Source: Streptomyces sp. 130
Lineage (GTDB): Bacteria > Actinomycetota > Actinomycetes > Streptomycetales > Streptomycetaceae
NCBI RefSeq assembly: GCF_007096885.1
Contig: NZ_VJNO01000020.1
Span: 58,580-122,579, forward strand
Reading direction: 5' to 3'
Length of the DNA: 64,000 bases
This document shows, in pieces, positions 16,017-23,810 of this stretch; position 1 is the stretch's first letter, and the number at the start of each line of letters is the position of its first letter. Made by a program: the position numbers and the translations under genes. A model generated the notes under the pieces. The model made no database searches. It was not told where the DNA came from and saw only the letters and a list, made by a program, of their open reading frames with translations.

Positions 16017-16712
16017 TCACCCAGGAATCACCGCGTACCTTGCCACCCAGGCGTGCATGGCGATCGCGGCGGCCGCCCCCGCGTTGATCGACCGCGTGGA
16101 ACCGAACTGCGCGATGGAACACACCATCTCCGCACACCGCCGAGCCTCCTCCGTCAGCCCGGGCCCCTCCTGCCCGAACAGGAGGACACACCGCCGGGGC
16201 AGGACCGTCCGCTCCAACGGCACAGCCCCCGGCAGGTTGTCGATCCCGATGATCGGCAGCCCCTCGGCCGCCGCCCAGGCGGTCAGGCTCGCGGTGTCGG
16301 GGTGGTGCCGGACGTGCTGGTAGCGGTCGGTGACCATCGCCCCGCGCCGGTTCCAGCGCCGCCGCCCCACGATGTGCACCTCCTTGGCCAGGAAGGCGTT
16401 CGCGGTCCGCACCACGGACCCGATGTTGAAGTCGTGGCCCCAGTTCTCCACGGCCACGTGGAAATCGTGGCGGCGCAGATCGAGGTCGGCGACGATCGCC
16501 TCACGGGTCCAGTACCGGTACTCGTCGCCCACGTTCCGCCGGTCGCCACCCGCCAGCAGCTCGGGGTCGTACCGCTCGCCCTCCGGCCAGGGCAGCGGAT
16601 GCGGCCCGACACCGATCTCCGTCCCGAACCCCTCGTCGTACTGCACGGGCTCGTCACCCGCAGGCGCGCCGTTGCCGCTGGTCTCACCGGTGCTGCCGGT
16701 CTCACTGCTCAC
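16017..16712 (-). CDS. SpoU/TrmH family RNA 2'-O-methyltransferase
   Basis: 231 residues. A variable N-terminus is followed by the SPOUT knot motifs: NIGSVVRTANAFLAKEVHIV (motif 1), LLFGQEGPGLTEEA (motif 2) and QFGSTRSINAGAAAAIAMHAW (motif 3). These place it with AdoMet-dependent tRNA or rRNA ribose methyltransferases; the target nucleotide is not evident. The GTG at 16712 overlaps the stop of the HTTM gene (GTGA), so it is the third cistron of the DUF5819-HTTM-methyltransferase operon. Confidence 0.85.
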   Translation of the reverse strand: MSSETGSTGETSGNGAPAGDEPVQYDEGFGTEIGVGPHPLPWPEGERYDPELLAGGDRRNVGDEYRYWTREAIVADLDLRRHDFHVAVENWGHDFNIGSVVRTANAFLAKEVHIVGRRRWNRRGAMVTDRYQHVRHHPDTASLTAWAAAEGLPIIGIDNLPGAVPLERTVLPRRCVLLFGQEGPGLTEEARRCAEMVCSIAQFGSTRSINAGAAAAIAMHAWVARYAVIPG

Positions 16713-17959
16713 CCGACGAGGGTATGGCTCCCGTCGCCGCCGGGCTCCGGTGCCTCCGGACCGCCGGCGGCGGCACGCGGCGCCGGCACCCGCCCCCACC
16801 GCCGGAACACCCGCTCACGCCCGGTGGTCACCCGCCCGCCGAGCCACACCAGGAAGGCGGTCGGCAGGAAGACGGCGTCCGCGGTGATCATGGCCATCGA
16901 GAAGAACGGCAGCCCCAGCAGGAGCGCGATCCCCGCGTGCTCACAGATCATCGCGCCGAGCAGGAAGTTCTTCACGCGCCGGTTGAAGAGGGTGAACGGG
17001 AAGGCCACCTGCACGATGACCGTGGCGTACGACAGCACCATGACCATGACGCCGCTGGAGGCCAGGAGGTCCGAGAGGGCGGGCCACGGCGTGAAGTACT
17101 CCAGCTTGAGCGGGTAGTACAGCGCGGTCCCGTCCTGCCAGCGCGAGCCCTGGATCTTGTACCAGCCGGCCGTGGCGTAGATCAGGCAGACCTCGGCCAT
17201 GATCACGAGGAGAGTGGCGTTGTGGGCGAGGCTGGCGATGACGTCGAGGAGGGTACGGAGCTCATGGCGCGGCGCGTACCGGTTCACGGCCCACCAGGCG
17301 CCCTGGCCGATCCACAGACACCACAGGAGGAGCGGCAGCCATACGGTTCCGCCCAGACCGCCCGCTGCCGAGGCCCCCACCAGGACGGCCCCGAGCACCG
17401 CCCACAGCACGATCCCGGCCGGCTCCCCGGGCATCCGCCGCCCACCGGCCTCCTGGCCGGCGTCCCCCGCGGATTCGCGGCGCCGCGCCCGCCGGGCGTC
17501 CAGCGACCAGACCTGCCCGCAGCGGGTCAGCACCAGGTAGATGGCCATCAGGTGGAGGACGTTGTCGCCGCCGTCGCCCATGAAGATGCTGCGGTTCTGC
17601 AGCGAGAGCACTCCGGCCATGAAGACCACGGAGACGGCCCGGGTGTGCCAGCCGAGCATCAGCAGGAGGGACGAGAGCAGCGCCAGCGCGTAGACGATCT
17701 CGAACCAGAGAGCGCTGTCCGACCACATGAGGGTCGTGAACGCCTGGTTCCCGGATATCAGCTGCCGCGCCAGGTCCCAGCGCCAGGGGGCGTCGGGCCC
17801 GTACATCTCGTGCCGGTGGGGAAGCTCACGGAGCAGGAACAGCAGGAAGGTAGCCGCGAAGCCGATACGGATCACGGCGCTCTGGTACGGGCCGAGGGCC
17901 GAGGCCGTGACGCGCTGGATCGAGCCGGCGAGGCCGCGGGCCGGCTGGGGCGTGCTCAC
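16709..17959 (-). CDS. HTTM domain membrane protein
   Basis: 416 residues with about nine predicted TM helices. The HTTM (vitamin K-dependent carboxylase-like) family signature is seen in RIGFAATFLLFLLRELPHRH, the HTRAVS turn, FMGDGGDNVLHLMAIYL and IYATAGWYKIQGSRWQDGTA. The families with known function modify secreted proteins or mature lipases, but bacterial HTTM proteins are mostly uncharacterised. Its GTG start overlaps the stop of the upstream DUF5819 gene by four bases, implying a fixed-ratio partner. Confidence 0.82.
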   Translation of the reverse strand: MSTPQPARGLAGSIQRVTASALGPYQSAVIRIGFAATFLLFLLRELPHRHEMYGPDAPWRWDLARQLISGNQAFTTLMWSDSALWFEIVYALALLSSLLLMLGWHTRAVSVVFMAGVLSLQNRSIFMGDGGDNVLHLMAIYLVLTRCGQVWSLDARRARRRESAGDAGQEAGGRRMPGEPAGIVLWAVLGAVLVGASAAGGLGGTVWLPLLLWCLWIGQGAWWAVNRYAPRHELRTLLDVIASLAHNATLLVIMAEVCLIYATAGWYKIQGSRWQDGTALYYPLKLEYFTPWPALSDLLASSGVMVMVLSYATVIVQVAFPFTLFNRRVKNFLLGAMICEHAGIALLLGLPFFSMAMITADAVFLPTAFLVWLGGRVTTGRERVFRRWGRVPAPRAAAGGPEAPEPGGDGSHTLVG

Positions 17960-18663
17960 TGTCCCGCCTCCCCGGGCAGGTCGTCGGCGGTGACCTTCCA
18001 CCAGGGAAGGACGCGATAGGACGGGCCGGTGCTGATCTTCTCGTCGCTCCACTCGGGCGCCGCGACGGCCCGTACCTCGGACCTGACCTGAATCCTCAGG
18101 ATCTCGCCGTCGTCCTGGTCGCCGAGGCGCAGCATCACGAGGCGGCGGACGTACTTCTCGGACAGGGTGCCGCGCAGGCCGTTGGCCCGGTTCTTGTCGT
18201 CGTGCGATCCGACGTAGAAGTCCCAGGCCCGGCGGAGCTCGTTCTGCTGGACGTGGCTGGGCAGCGGATTGCCGCGTATCGCCCGGCCGTCCTCGGCGGA
18301 GAGATCCCGCCAGGCGGACGTGCGCGGACCTCCGGGGCCGGCTGTCTCGGTGCGCACCTGAACGGCCACGTTCTGCTGCAGCGGGTTCGGCGCGAAGAGC
18401 TTCCAGTTCTGTTCGAACTCGGGGTACACCCAGTCGTCCACCGCCGCGCCGTGCTGCTTGGTCAGTGTGTTGGAGGGTGCGACGTGCAGGAAGACCATGG
18501 CCAGCTGCACGCAGGCGAGCACCCCGAAGGCGGCGAGCGCCACGGCGGCGACGATCTGGTACGGAAACGAGAGCCCGGCCATTCCGCCCGGAGCCGCGGG
18601 CGCCTCGGCGGCGGGAACGGTTCCGCCCTCGCCCTGGGCGTCCCTGTCGTCGTCCGAATCCAT
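17956..18663 (-). CDS. DUF5819 family membrane protein
   Basis: 235 residues. An acidic N-terminus, one TM helix (PYQIVAAVALAAFGVLACVQ), then an extracytoplasmic domain containing VYPEFEQNWKLFAPNPLQQN, the hallmark of DUF5819 and of proteins paired with HTTM. ATG 18663 has GGGCGGG upstream; an in-frame GTG at 18690 would run into the DnaA box. Function is unknown. The strict overlap with the HTTM gene suggests a complex at the membrane. Confidence 0.8.
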   Translation of the reverse strand: MDSDDDRDAQGEGGTVPAAEAPAAPGGMAGLSFPYQIVAAVALAAFGVLACVQLAMVFLHVAPSNTLTKQHGAAVDDWVYPEFEQNWKLFAPNPLQQNVAVQVRTETAGPGGPRTSAWRDLSAEDGRAIRGNPLPSHVQQNELRRAWDFYVGSHDDKNRANGLRGTLSEKYVRRLVMLRLGDQDDGEILRIQVRSEVRAVAAPEWSDEKISTGPSYRVLPWWKVTADDLPGEAGQ

Positions 18664-18682
18664 CCCGCCCCGATCGCGTCGG

Positions 18683-18691
18683 TTATCCACA
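18683..18691 (+). promoter_or_regulatory. perfect DnaA box (TTATCCACA)
   Basis: Exact E. coli-type consensus, in the DUF5819-paaA divergent region, 46 bases from the PaaR-type operator. Confidence 0.6.
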
Positions 18692-18736
18692 GGGTTGACA
18701 CCCTACGGGCCCCGGACTCACCATTGAAGACATTGA

Positions 18737-18750
18737 ACCGAACGATCGGT
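18737..18750. promoter_or_regulatory. PaaR-type operator upstream of paaABCDE
   Basis: ACCGAACGATCGGT, 17 bases upstream of the paaA ATG, is the same site as the one upstream of paaN with the strand reversed. Its position over the start region is that of a simple repressor. Confidence 0.78.
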
Positions 18751-18766
18751 CGGTAGGGAGTCGGGG

Positions 18767-19786
18767 ATGGCGGCAGGGACTGCGAGCCAGACAGCGCAGA
18801 CGGCAGCAGGCGGCGGAGAGGGGCCGGAGGCGGCCCTCCAGGCTGCTTTCGACGCGGCGGTGGCGGCCGACGAGCGCATCGAGCCGCGCGACTGGATGCC
18901 CGACGCGTACCGCGCCTCGCTGGTCAGGCAGATGGCCCAGCACGCCCACTCCGAGATCATCGGCATGCAGCCCGAGGCCAACTGGATCACCCGGGCCCCC
19001 TCGCTGCGCCGCAAGGCGATCCTCATGGCCAAGGTGCAGGACGAGGCGGGCCACGGCCTGTATCTCTACAGCGCGGCCGAGACCCTGGGCACCGGCCGCG
19101 AGGAGCTGCTCGACAAGCTCCACGCAGGCCGCCAGCGCTATTCGTCGATCTTCAACTACCCGACGCTGACCTGGGCGGACGTGGGTGCCATCGGCTGGCT
19201 CGTGGACGGCGCCGCGATCACCAACCAGGTGCCCCTCTGCCGCTGCTCCTACGGCCCCTACGCCCGCGCGATGGTCCGTATCTGCAAAGAGGAGTCGTTC
19301 CACCAGCGCCAGGGGTACGAATTGCTCCTCGCGCTGAGCAACGGCTCCCCCGCACAGCACGAGATGGCCCAGGACGCGGTGAACCGCTGGTGGTGGCCCT
19401 CCCTGATGATGTTCGGCCCGCCGGACGACGCCTCGGCCCACTCGGCGCAGTCGATGGCCTGGAAGATCAAGCGGCATTCCAACGACGAGCTGCGGCAGCG
19501 GTTCGTGGACATCTGCGTCCCCCAGGCCGAGGCACTCGGCCTGACCCTCCCCGACCCGGACATCCGGTGGAACGAGGAGCGCGGCAGGCACGACTTCGGC
19601 CCAATCGACTGGACCGAGTTCCAGGAGGTCCTGAAGGGCAACGGGCCGTGCAACGAGCAGCGCCTCACCCAGCGCCGCCGGGCGCACGAAGAAGGCGCCT
19701 GGGTCCGCGAAGCCGCCGCCGCATATGCCCGCAAGCACACGCCCGGCGCGGACCCGGCCGTACGGAATGGAAAGGCGACAGCATGA
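18767..19786 (+). CDS. paaA: phenylacetyl-CoA 1,2-epoxidase subunit A (catalytic)
   Basis: 339 residues. Ferritin-like diiron carboxylate oxygenase subunit; iron ligands are visible in MAKVQDEAGHGLYLYSAAET (the D-E-x-x-H type ligand) and in ICKEESFHQRQGYELLLAL (a second E-x-x-H). It carries out epoxidation of phenylacetyl-CoA together with PaaBCDE. The first 18 residues are a low-complexity leader. It is the first gene of the operon, and the ATG follows GGAGTCGGGG. Confidence 0.93.
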   Translation: MAAGTASQTAQTAAGGGEGPEAALQAAFDAAVAADERIEPRDWMPDAYRASLVRQMAQHAHSEIIGMQPEANWITRAPSLRRKAILMAKVQDEAGHGLYLYSAAETLGTGREELLDKLHAGRQRYSSIFNYPTLTWADVGAIGWLVDGAAITNQVPLCRCSYGPYARAMVRICKEESFHQRQGYELLLALSNGSPAQHEMAQDAVNRWWWPSLMMFGPPDDASAHSAQSMAWKIKRHSNDELRQRFVDICVPQAEALGLTLPDPDIRWNEERGRHDFGPIDWTEFQEVLKGNGPCNEQRLTQRRRAHEEGAWVREAAAAYARKHTPGADPAVRNGKATA

Positions 19787-20073
19787 GCAGCTCGACGGAC
19801 TGGCCGCTGTGGGAGGTGTTCGTCCGCTCGCGGCGCGGGCTCTCCCACACCCACGCCGGCAGCCTCCACGCGCCGGACGCCGAAATGGCCCTGCGCAACG
19901 CGCGCGACCTCTACACCCGCCGGTCCGAGGGGGTCTCCCTGTGGGTCGTGCCCTCCGCCCAGATCACGGCGTCCTCGCCGGACGAGAAGGACTCGTTCTT
20001 CGAACCGGCCGGTGACAAGCCCTACCGGCACCCCACGTTCTACGAGATCCCGGACGGGGTGAAGCACCTGTGA
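19783..20073 (+). CDS. paaB: phenylacetyl-CoA epoxidase subunit B
   Basis: 96 residues, the usual length. PLWEVFVRSRRGLSHTHAGS and DAEMALRNARDLYTRRSEG are the conserved blocks of PaaB, the small bridging subunit of the multicomponent oxygenase. The ATG overlaps the paaA stop (ATGA). Confidence 0.92.
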   Translation: MSSSTDWPLWEVFVRSRRGLSHTHAGSLHAPDAEMALRNARDLYTRRSEGVSLWVVPSAQITASSPDEKDSFFEPAGDKPYRHPTFYEIPDGVKHL

Positions 20074-20771
20074 CCGCGGCCCTCGCCCTGGGCGACGACG
20101 CGCTGGTGCTCTCGCACCGGCTGGGGGAGTGGGCGGGCCACGCCCCGGTGCTGGAGGAGGAGGTCGCCCTCGCCAACATCGCCCTCGACCTGCTGGGCCA
20201 GGCCCGCCTCCTGCTCTCGATCGAGGGCGACGAGGACGAGCTGGCCTACCTCCGTGAGGAGCGCGCCTTCCGCAACGTCCAGCTGGTCGAGCAGCCGAAC
20301 GGCGACTTCGCCCACACCATCGCCCGGCAGCTCTACTTCTCGGTCCACCAGCAGGGCCTGTACGCGCAGCTGGCCGCCGGCGAGGGTCCGTTCGCGGGGA
20401 TGGCGGCCAAGGCGGTCAAGGAGGTGGCCTACCACCGGGACCACGCCGAGCAGTGGACGCTGCGCCTCGGGGACGGGACGGACGAGAGTCACGCGCGGAT
20501 GCAGCGGGCGGTGGACGCGCTGTGGCGCTTCACCGGCGAGCTGTTCCAGCCCGTCGAAGGCGTCGACGCCGACTGGCAGGCGCTGCACAGCCGCTGGCTG
20601 GAGGACGTCACCGACGTTCTCGGGCGGGCCTCACTGACCGTGCCGACGGGCCCGCAGTCCGGCGCCTGGACGGCGGGCGCGGGCCGGCAGGGCATCCACA
20701 CGGAGTCCTTCGGCCGGATGCTCGCCGAGATGCAGCACCTGCACCGCAGCCACCCGGGGGCGTCATGGTGA
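20070..20771 (+). CDS. paaC: phenylacetyl-CoA epoxidase subunit C (structural)
   Basis: 233 residues. It is a ferritin-like subunit paralogous to PaaA but without an intact diiron ligand set: GHAPVLEEEVALANIALDLL, EVAYHRDHAEQWTLRLGDGT. It pairs with PaaA in the heterodimer core. The GTG start overlaps the paaB stop by four bases (GTGA). Confidence 0.92.
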   Translation: MTAALALGDDALVLSHRLGEWAGHAPVLEEEVALANIALDLLGQARLLLSIEGDEDELAYLREERAFRNVQLVEQPNGDFAHTIARQLYFSVHQQGLYAQLAAGEGPFAGMAAKAVKEVAYHRDHAEQWTLRLGDGTDESHARMQRAVDALWRFTGELFQPVEGVDADWQALHSRWLEDVTDVLGRASLTVPTGPQSGAWTAGAGRQGIHTESFGRMLAEMQHLHRSHPGASW

Positions 20772-21265
20772 CCTGGACCTCCGTCGAGGAGGAGCTGCTG
20801 AGACTCGCGGGCTCCGTCCCCGACCCGGAGCTGCCCGTGCTGACCCTGGAGGACCTGGGGGTGGTCCGGGGCGTCGAGGTGCACGACCCGGACCACGTCA
20901 CGGTCAGGCTCACGCCGACGTACACCGGCTGCCCGGCGATCGAGGCGATGTCCGCGGACATCGAGCGCGTGCTGCACGCCCACGGCGTGGCCGAGGTGTC
21001 CGTGCAGACGGTCCTGTCGCCCGCCTGGTCGACGGACGACATGAGCGCCGAAGGGCGCCGGAAGCTGGCGGAGTTCGGCATAGCCCCGCCCCGGCCGCAC
21101 GAGACCGCGTCCGGCGGCCCGGTGCCGCTGGCCCTGTCCGTGCGCTGCCCGCACTGCGGCTCCACGGAGACGGAGCTGCTGAGCCGGTTCTCCTCCACCG
21201 CGTGCAAGGCACTCCGGCGCTGCGTGGCCTGCCAGGAGCCGTTCGACCACTTCAAGGAGTTGTAG
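20765..21265 (+). CDS. paaD: phenylacetyl-CoA epoxidase subunit D (MIP18/SufT-like)
   Basis: 166 residues. An N-terminal MIP18 domain (SVPDPELPVLTLEDLG, TPTYTGCPAIEAM) and a C-terminal zinc-type cysteine pair set (CPHCGSTETELLSRF, CVACQEPF). PaaD assists iron-sulfur or diiron centre assembly. The ATG at 20765 overlaps the end of paaC. Confidence 0.92.
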   Translation: MVTWTSVEEELLRLAGSVPDPELPVLTLEDLGVVRGVEVHDPDHVTVRLTPTYTGCPAIEAMSADIERVLHAHGVAEVSVQTVLSPAWSTDDMSAEGRRKLAEFGIAPPRPHETASGGPVPLALSVRCPHCGSTETELLSRFSSTACKALRRCVACQEPFDHFKEL

Positions 21266-22321
21266 ATGTTCCATCCGCTCCGGGTCAGCGGGATCGAGCG
21301 GCTCACGGACGATTCGGTGGCCGTCACCCTCGCCGTCCCGCCCGGCCTGCACGAGACCTTCCGGCACAAGCCCGGCCAGCACCTCAATGTCCGCTACACC
21401 GTGGGCGGCGAGGAGGTCCGCCGCTCGTACTCGATCTGCGCACCGGCCCCCGAGCCCTCGGCCGGCCCGGCGCTGCGGGTGGGCATCCGCCTCGTGGAAG
21501 GCGGCGCGTTCTCCACGTACGCGCTCAAGGAATTGCTGGTCGGGGACACGATCGAGGCGATGCCCCCGATGGGGCGTTTCGTCCTGACCCCCCGTGCCGG
21601 CCAGTTCGCGGCGATCGTCGGCGGAAGCGGCATCACCCCGGTGCTGTCCATGGCGGCCACCCTGCTCGCCCAGGAGCCGAACGCCACGTTCTGCCTGTTC
21701 CGCAGTGACCGGACGGCTGCCTCGACGATGTTCCTGGACGAGGTCGCCGACCTGAAGGACCGCTACCCGGACCGGTTCCAGCTGGTCACCGCCCTGTCCC
21801 GGGAGGAGCAGCAGGCGGGTCTGCCCTCGGGCCGGCTGGACGGCGAGCGGCTCTCCGGACTGCTGCCGGCGCTGCTGCCGGTGGCGGAGATCGACGGCTG
21901 GTTCCTGTGCGGGCCGCTGGGCCTGGTCCGGACCGCCGAGGTCGCGCTGCACGGGCTGGGCGTGGACCGCTCCCGCATCCATCAGGAGATCTTCCACGTC
22001 GAGGACACCCCCGCGTCCGCGGGGCCGCGGGTCGAGACGCCCGTCGGCTCCGTCCTGACGGCGACGCTCGACGGCCGGTCCGGCAGCTGGCCGGTGGAAG
22101 GGGGCGAGTCGCTGCTGGAGACGGTGCTGCGCAGCCGCTCGGACGCTCCGTACGCGTGCAAGGGCGGCGTCTGCGGTACCTGCCGGGCGTTCCTGGTCTC
22201 CGGAGAGGTGCGAATGGACCGCAACTACGCCCTGGAGCCGGAGGAGACGGAGGCGGGCTACGTGCTGGCCTGCCAGTCCCGGCCGGTCACCGAGGAGGTG
22301 GAGCTCGACTTCGACCGCTGA
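21266..22321 (+). CDS. paaE: phenylacetyl-CoA epoxidase subunit E (reductase)
   Basis: 351 residues. An FAD-binding ferredoxin-reductase domain (HLNVRYTVGGEEVRRSYSIC), an NAD domain (AIVGGSGITPVLSMAATLL), and a C-terminal plant-type 2Fe-2S domain with CKGGVCGTCRAFLVSG plus the distant CQS. It delivers NADPH electrons to the diiron core. The ATG follows the paaD stop with no spacer. Confidence 0.94.
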   Translation: MFHPLRVSGIERLTDDSVAVTLAVPPGLHETFRHKPGQHLNVRYTVGGEEVRRSYSICAPAPEPSAGPALRVGIRLVEGGAFSTYALKELLVGDTIEAMPPMGRFVLTPRAGQFAAIVGGSGITPVLSMAATLLAQEPNATFCLFRSDRTAASTMFLDEVADLKDRYPDRFQLVTALSREEQQAGLPSGRLDGERLSGLLPALLPVAEIDGWFLCGPLGLVRTAEVALHGLGVDRSRIHQEIFHVEDTPASAGPRVETPVGSVLTATLDGRSGSWPVEGGESLLETVLRSRSDAPYACKGGVCGTCRAFLVSGEVRMDRNYALEPEETEAGYVLACQSRPVTEEVELDFDR

Positions 22322-22323
22322 TG

Positions 22324-22348
22324 CCCCGGCGCGGCGGGAGAGCCGGGG
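22324..22348. terminator. hairpin after paaE, between convergent genes
   Basis: CCCCGGC (22324-22330) / GCCGGGG (22342-22348) with an 11-base loop. A short stem; a terminator role is plausible by position. Confidence 0.45.
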
Positions 22349-22354
22349 GTGGCG

Positions 22355-22699
22355 TCAGGCGACGAAGGCCGGGGTGCCGTTGTCCGTGACCATCGGGCGG
22401 CCCGCGCCGTCCCAGGCGAGCATGCCGCCGTCGACGTTGACGGCGTCGATCCCCTGCCGCACCAGGTACTGGGTGACCTGGGCGGACCGGCCGCCCACCC
22501 GGCACATGACGTGCACGCGCTGACCGTCCTCCACCGCCTCGGTCAGCTCACCGAAGCGGCCCACGAAGTCGCTCATGGGGATGTGCAGGGCGCCCTCGAC
22601 GTGCCCGGCCGCCCACTCGTCGTTCTCCCGGACGTCCAGCACGAGGCCGTCCGCCGGGACGGACGCGACATCGACCGTGGGAAGCGGGCCGAAATTCAT
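22355..22699 (-). CDS. rhodanese-like sulfurtransferase domain protein
   Basis: 114 residues, a single rhodanese domain: LVLDVRENDEWAAGHVEGAL, then the active-site loop CRVGGRSA with the catalytic Cys in the usual position, and GMLAWDGAG near the end. It could take part in sulfur transfer or thiol oxidation sensing. No operon partner is evident; it is monocistronic. Confidence 0.88.
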   Translation of the reverse strand: MNFGPLPTVDVASVPADGLVLDVRENDEWAAGHVEGALHIPMSDFVGRFGELTEAVEDGQRVHVMCRVGGRSAQVTQYLVRQGIDAVNVDGGMLAWDGAGRPMVTDNGTPAFVA

Positions 22700-22766
22700 G
22701 GGTCATGCCTTCTCTCGTCAGTGCGCTCGGGTCACCGAATCAGTGCGCTCGGGGCCGTTCAAGACG

Positions 22767-23675
22767 CTACTGCACCAAGGCCGCGAGCTCCGCCTCCCGC
22801 TGCGAGACCTCGCCCAGCAACTGTTCGGCGATCTCCTCCAGCAGCTGGTCCGGGTCGTCCGGGGCCATCCTCAGCATGGCACCGATCGCGCTCTCCTCCA
22901 GCTCCTGGGCCCACTCCGTCAGCAGTTCCTTGCGCTGGGTCAGCCAGTCCAGCCGGGCGTAGAGCTCATCGGCCTCGCTCAGCTCCTGCCGCGGCGCGGC
23001 CGGTCCCGCCGCCCACTCCTCGGCCAGTTCGTTGAGCAGCGCCTCGTCCCCGCGCCCGTAGGCGGCGTTGACGCGCGCGATGAACTCGTCGCGCCTGACC
23101 CGCTCCGCCTCGTCCTGGGCGAGGTCCGGGTGCGCCTTGCGGACCAGGTCGCGGTACAGCTTGCGCGCCTCGTCGGTGGGCCGGACGCGCTTGGGCGGGC
23201 GCACCGTCTGGTCGGTCAGCATGGCCGACGCCTCGGGGGACAGGCCCTCGGAGTCCATCCAGTCGTGGAACAGCTCGTCCACGCCGGGCATCGGCATCAC
23301 GACCGACCGCGCCTCCTCCGCCTTGCGCAGGTCCTCGGGATCACCCGTCTTCGCCGCCCGCGCCTCGGCGATCTGCGCGTCGAGCTCGTCCAGCCGCGCG
23401 TACATCGGGCCCAGCCGCTGGTGGTGCAGCCGGGAGAAGTTCTCCACCTCGACCCGGAAGGTCTCCACCGCGATCTCGAACTCGATCAGCGCCTGCTCGG
23501 CCACCCGAACCGCCTGCGCGAGCCGCGCCTCGGGCCGTTGCTCTGCCCCGGACGCGCCGTCCCCCGGCGCCCCGGGACCGGGCTCACCGCCCTCAGGCTC
23601 TCCGGCGTCCGGCCGTGCCTCGTCCTGCTGGTCATCGTCGTTCCGGGAGGGCACCCCGGCGGCTTCGTGGGTCAC
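22767..23675 (-). CDS. J-domain-containing protein
   Basis: 302 residues. An acidic Gly/Pro-rich head is followed by a coiled-coil-like stretch (EARLAQAVRVAEQALIEFEI). The J domain lies near residues 165-215 (EARKLYRDLVRKAHPDLAQD, with the HPD triad), and a helical C-terminus follows. It probably stimulates a DnaK ATPase for a specific client. The GTG at 23675 is used; a longer frame runs through a region without a ribosome site. Confidence 0.78.
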   Translation of the reverse strand: MTHEAAGVPSRNDDDQQDEARPDAGEPEGGEPGPGAPGDGASGAEQRPEARLAQAVRVAEQALIEFEIAVETFRVEVENFSRLHHQRLGPMYARLDELDAQIAEARAAKTGDPEDLRKAEEARSVVMPMPGVDELFHDWMDSEGLSPEASAMLTDQTVRPPKRVRPTDEARKLYRDLVRKAHPDLAQDEAERVRRDEFIARVNAAYGRGDEALLNELAEEWAAGPAAPRQELSEADELYARLDWLTQRKELLTEWAQELEESAIGAMLRMAPDDPDQLLEEIAEQLLGEVSQREAELAALVQ

Positions 23676-23810
23676 CCGCCCAGCGTATGACCCCGGCCCG
23701 CCACCGAGGACACACGTCCACCGCCGCAAACGCCCCGCACCGACCCCGCTGCCCCCGCAATACGCCCCGCACCGACCCCACCACCCCCGCACAACCCTCG
23801 CCGCGCCCCG

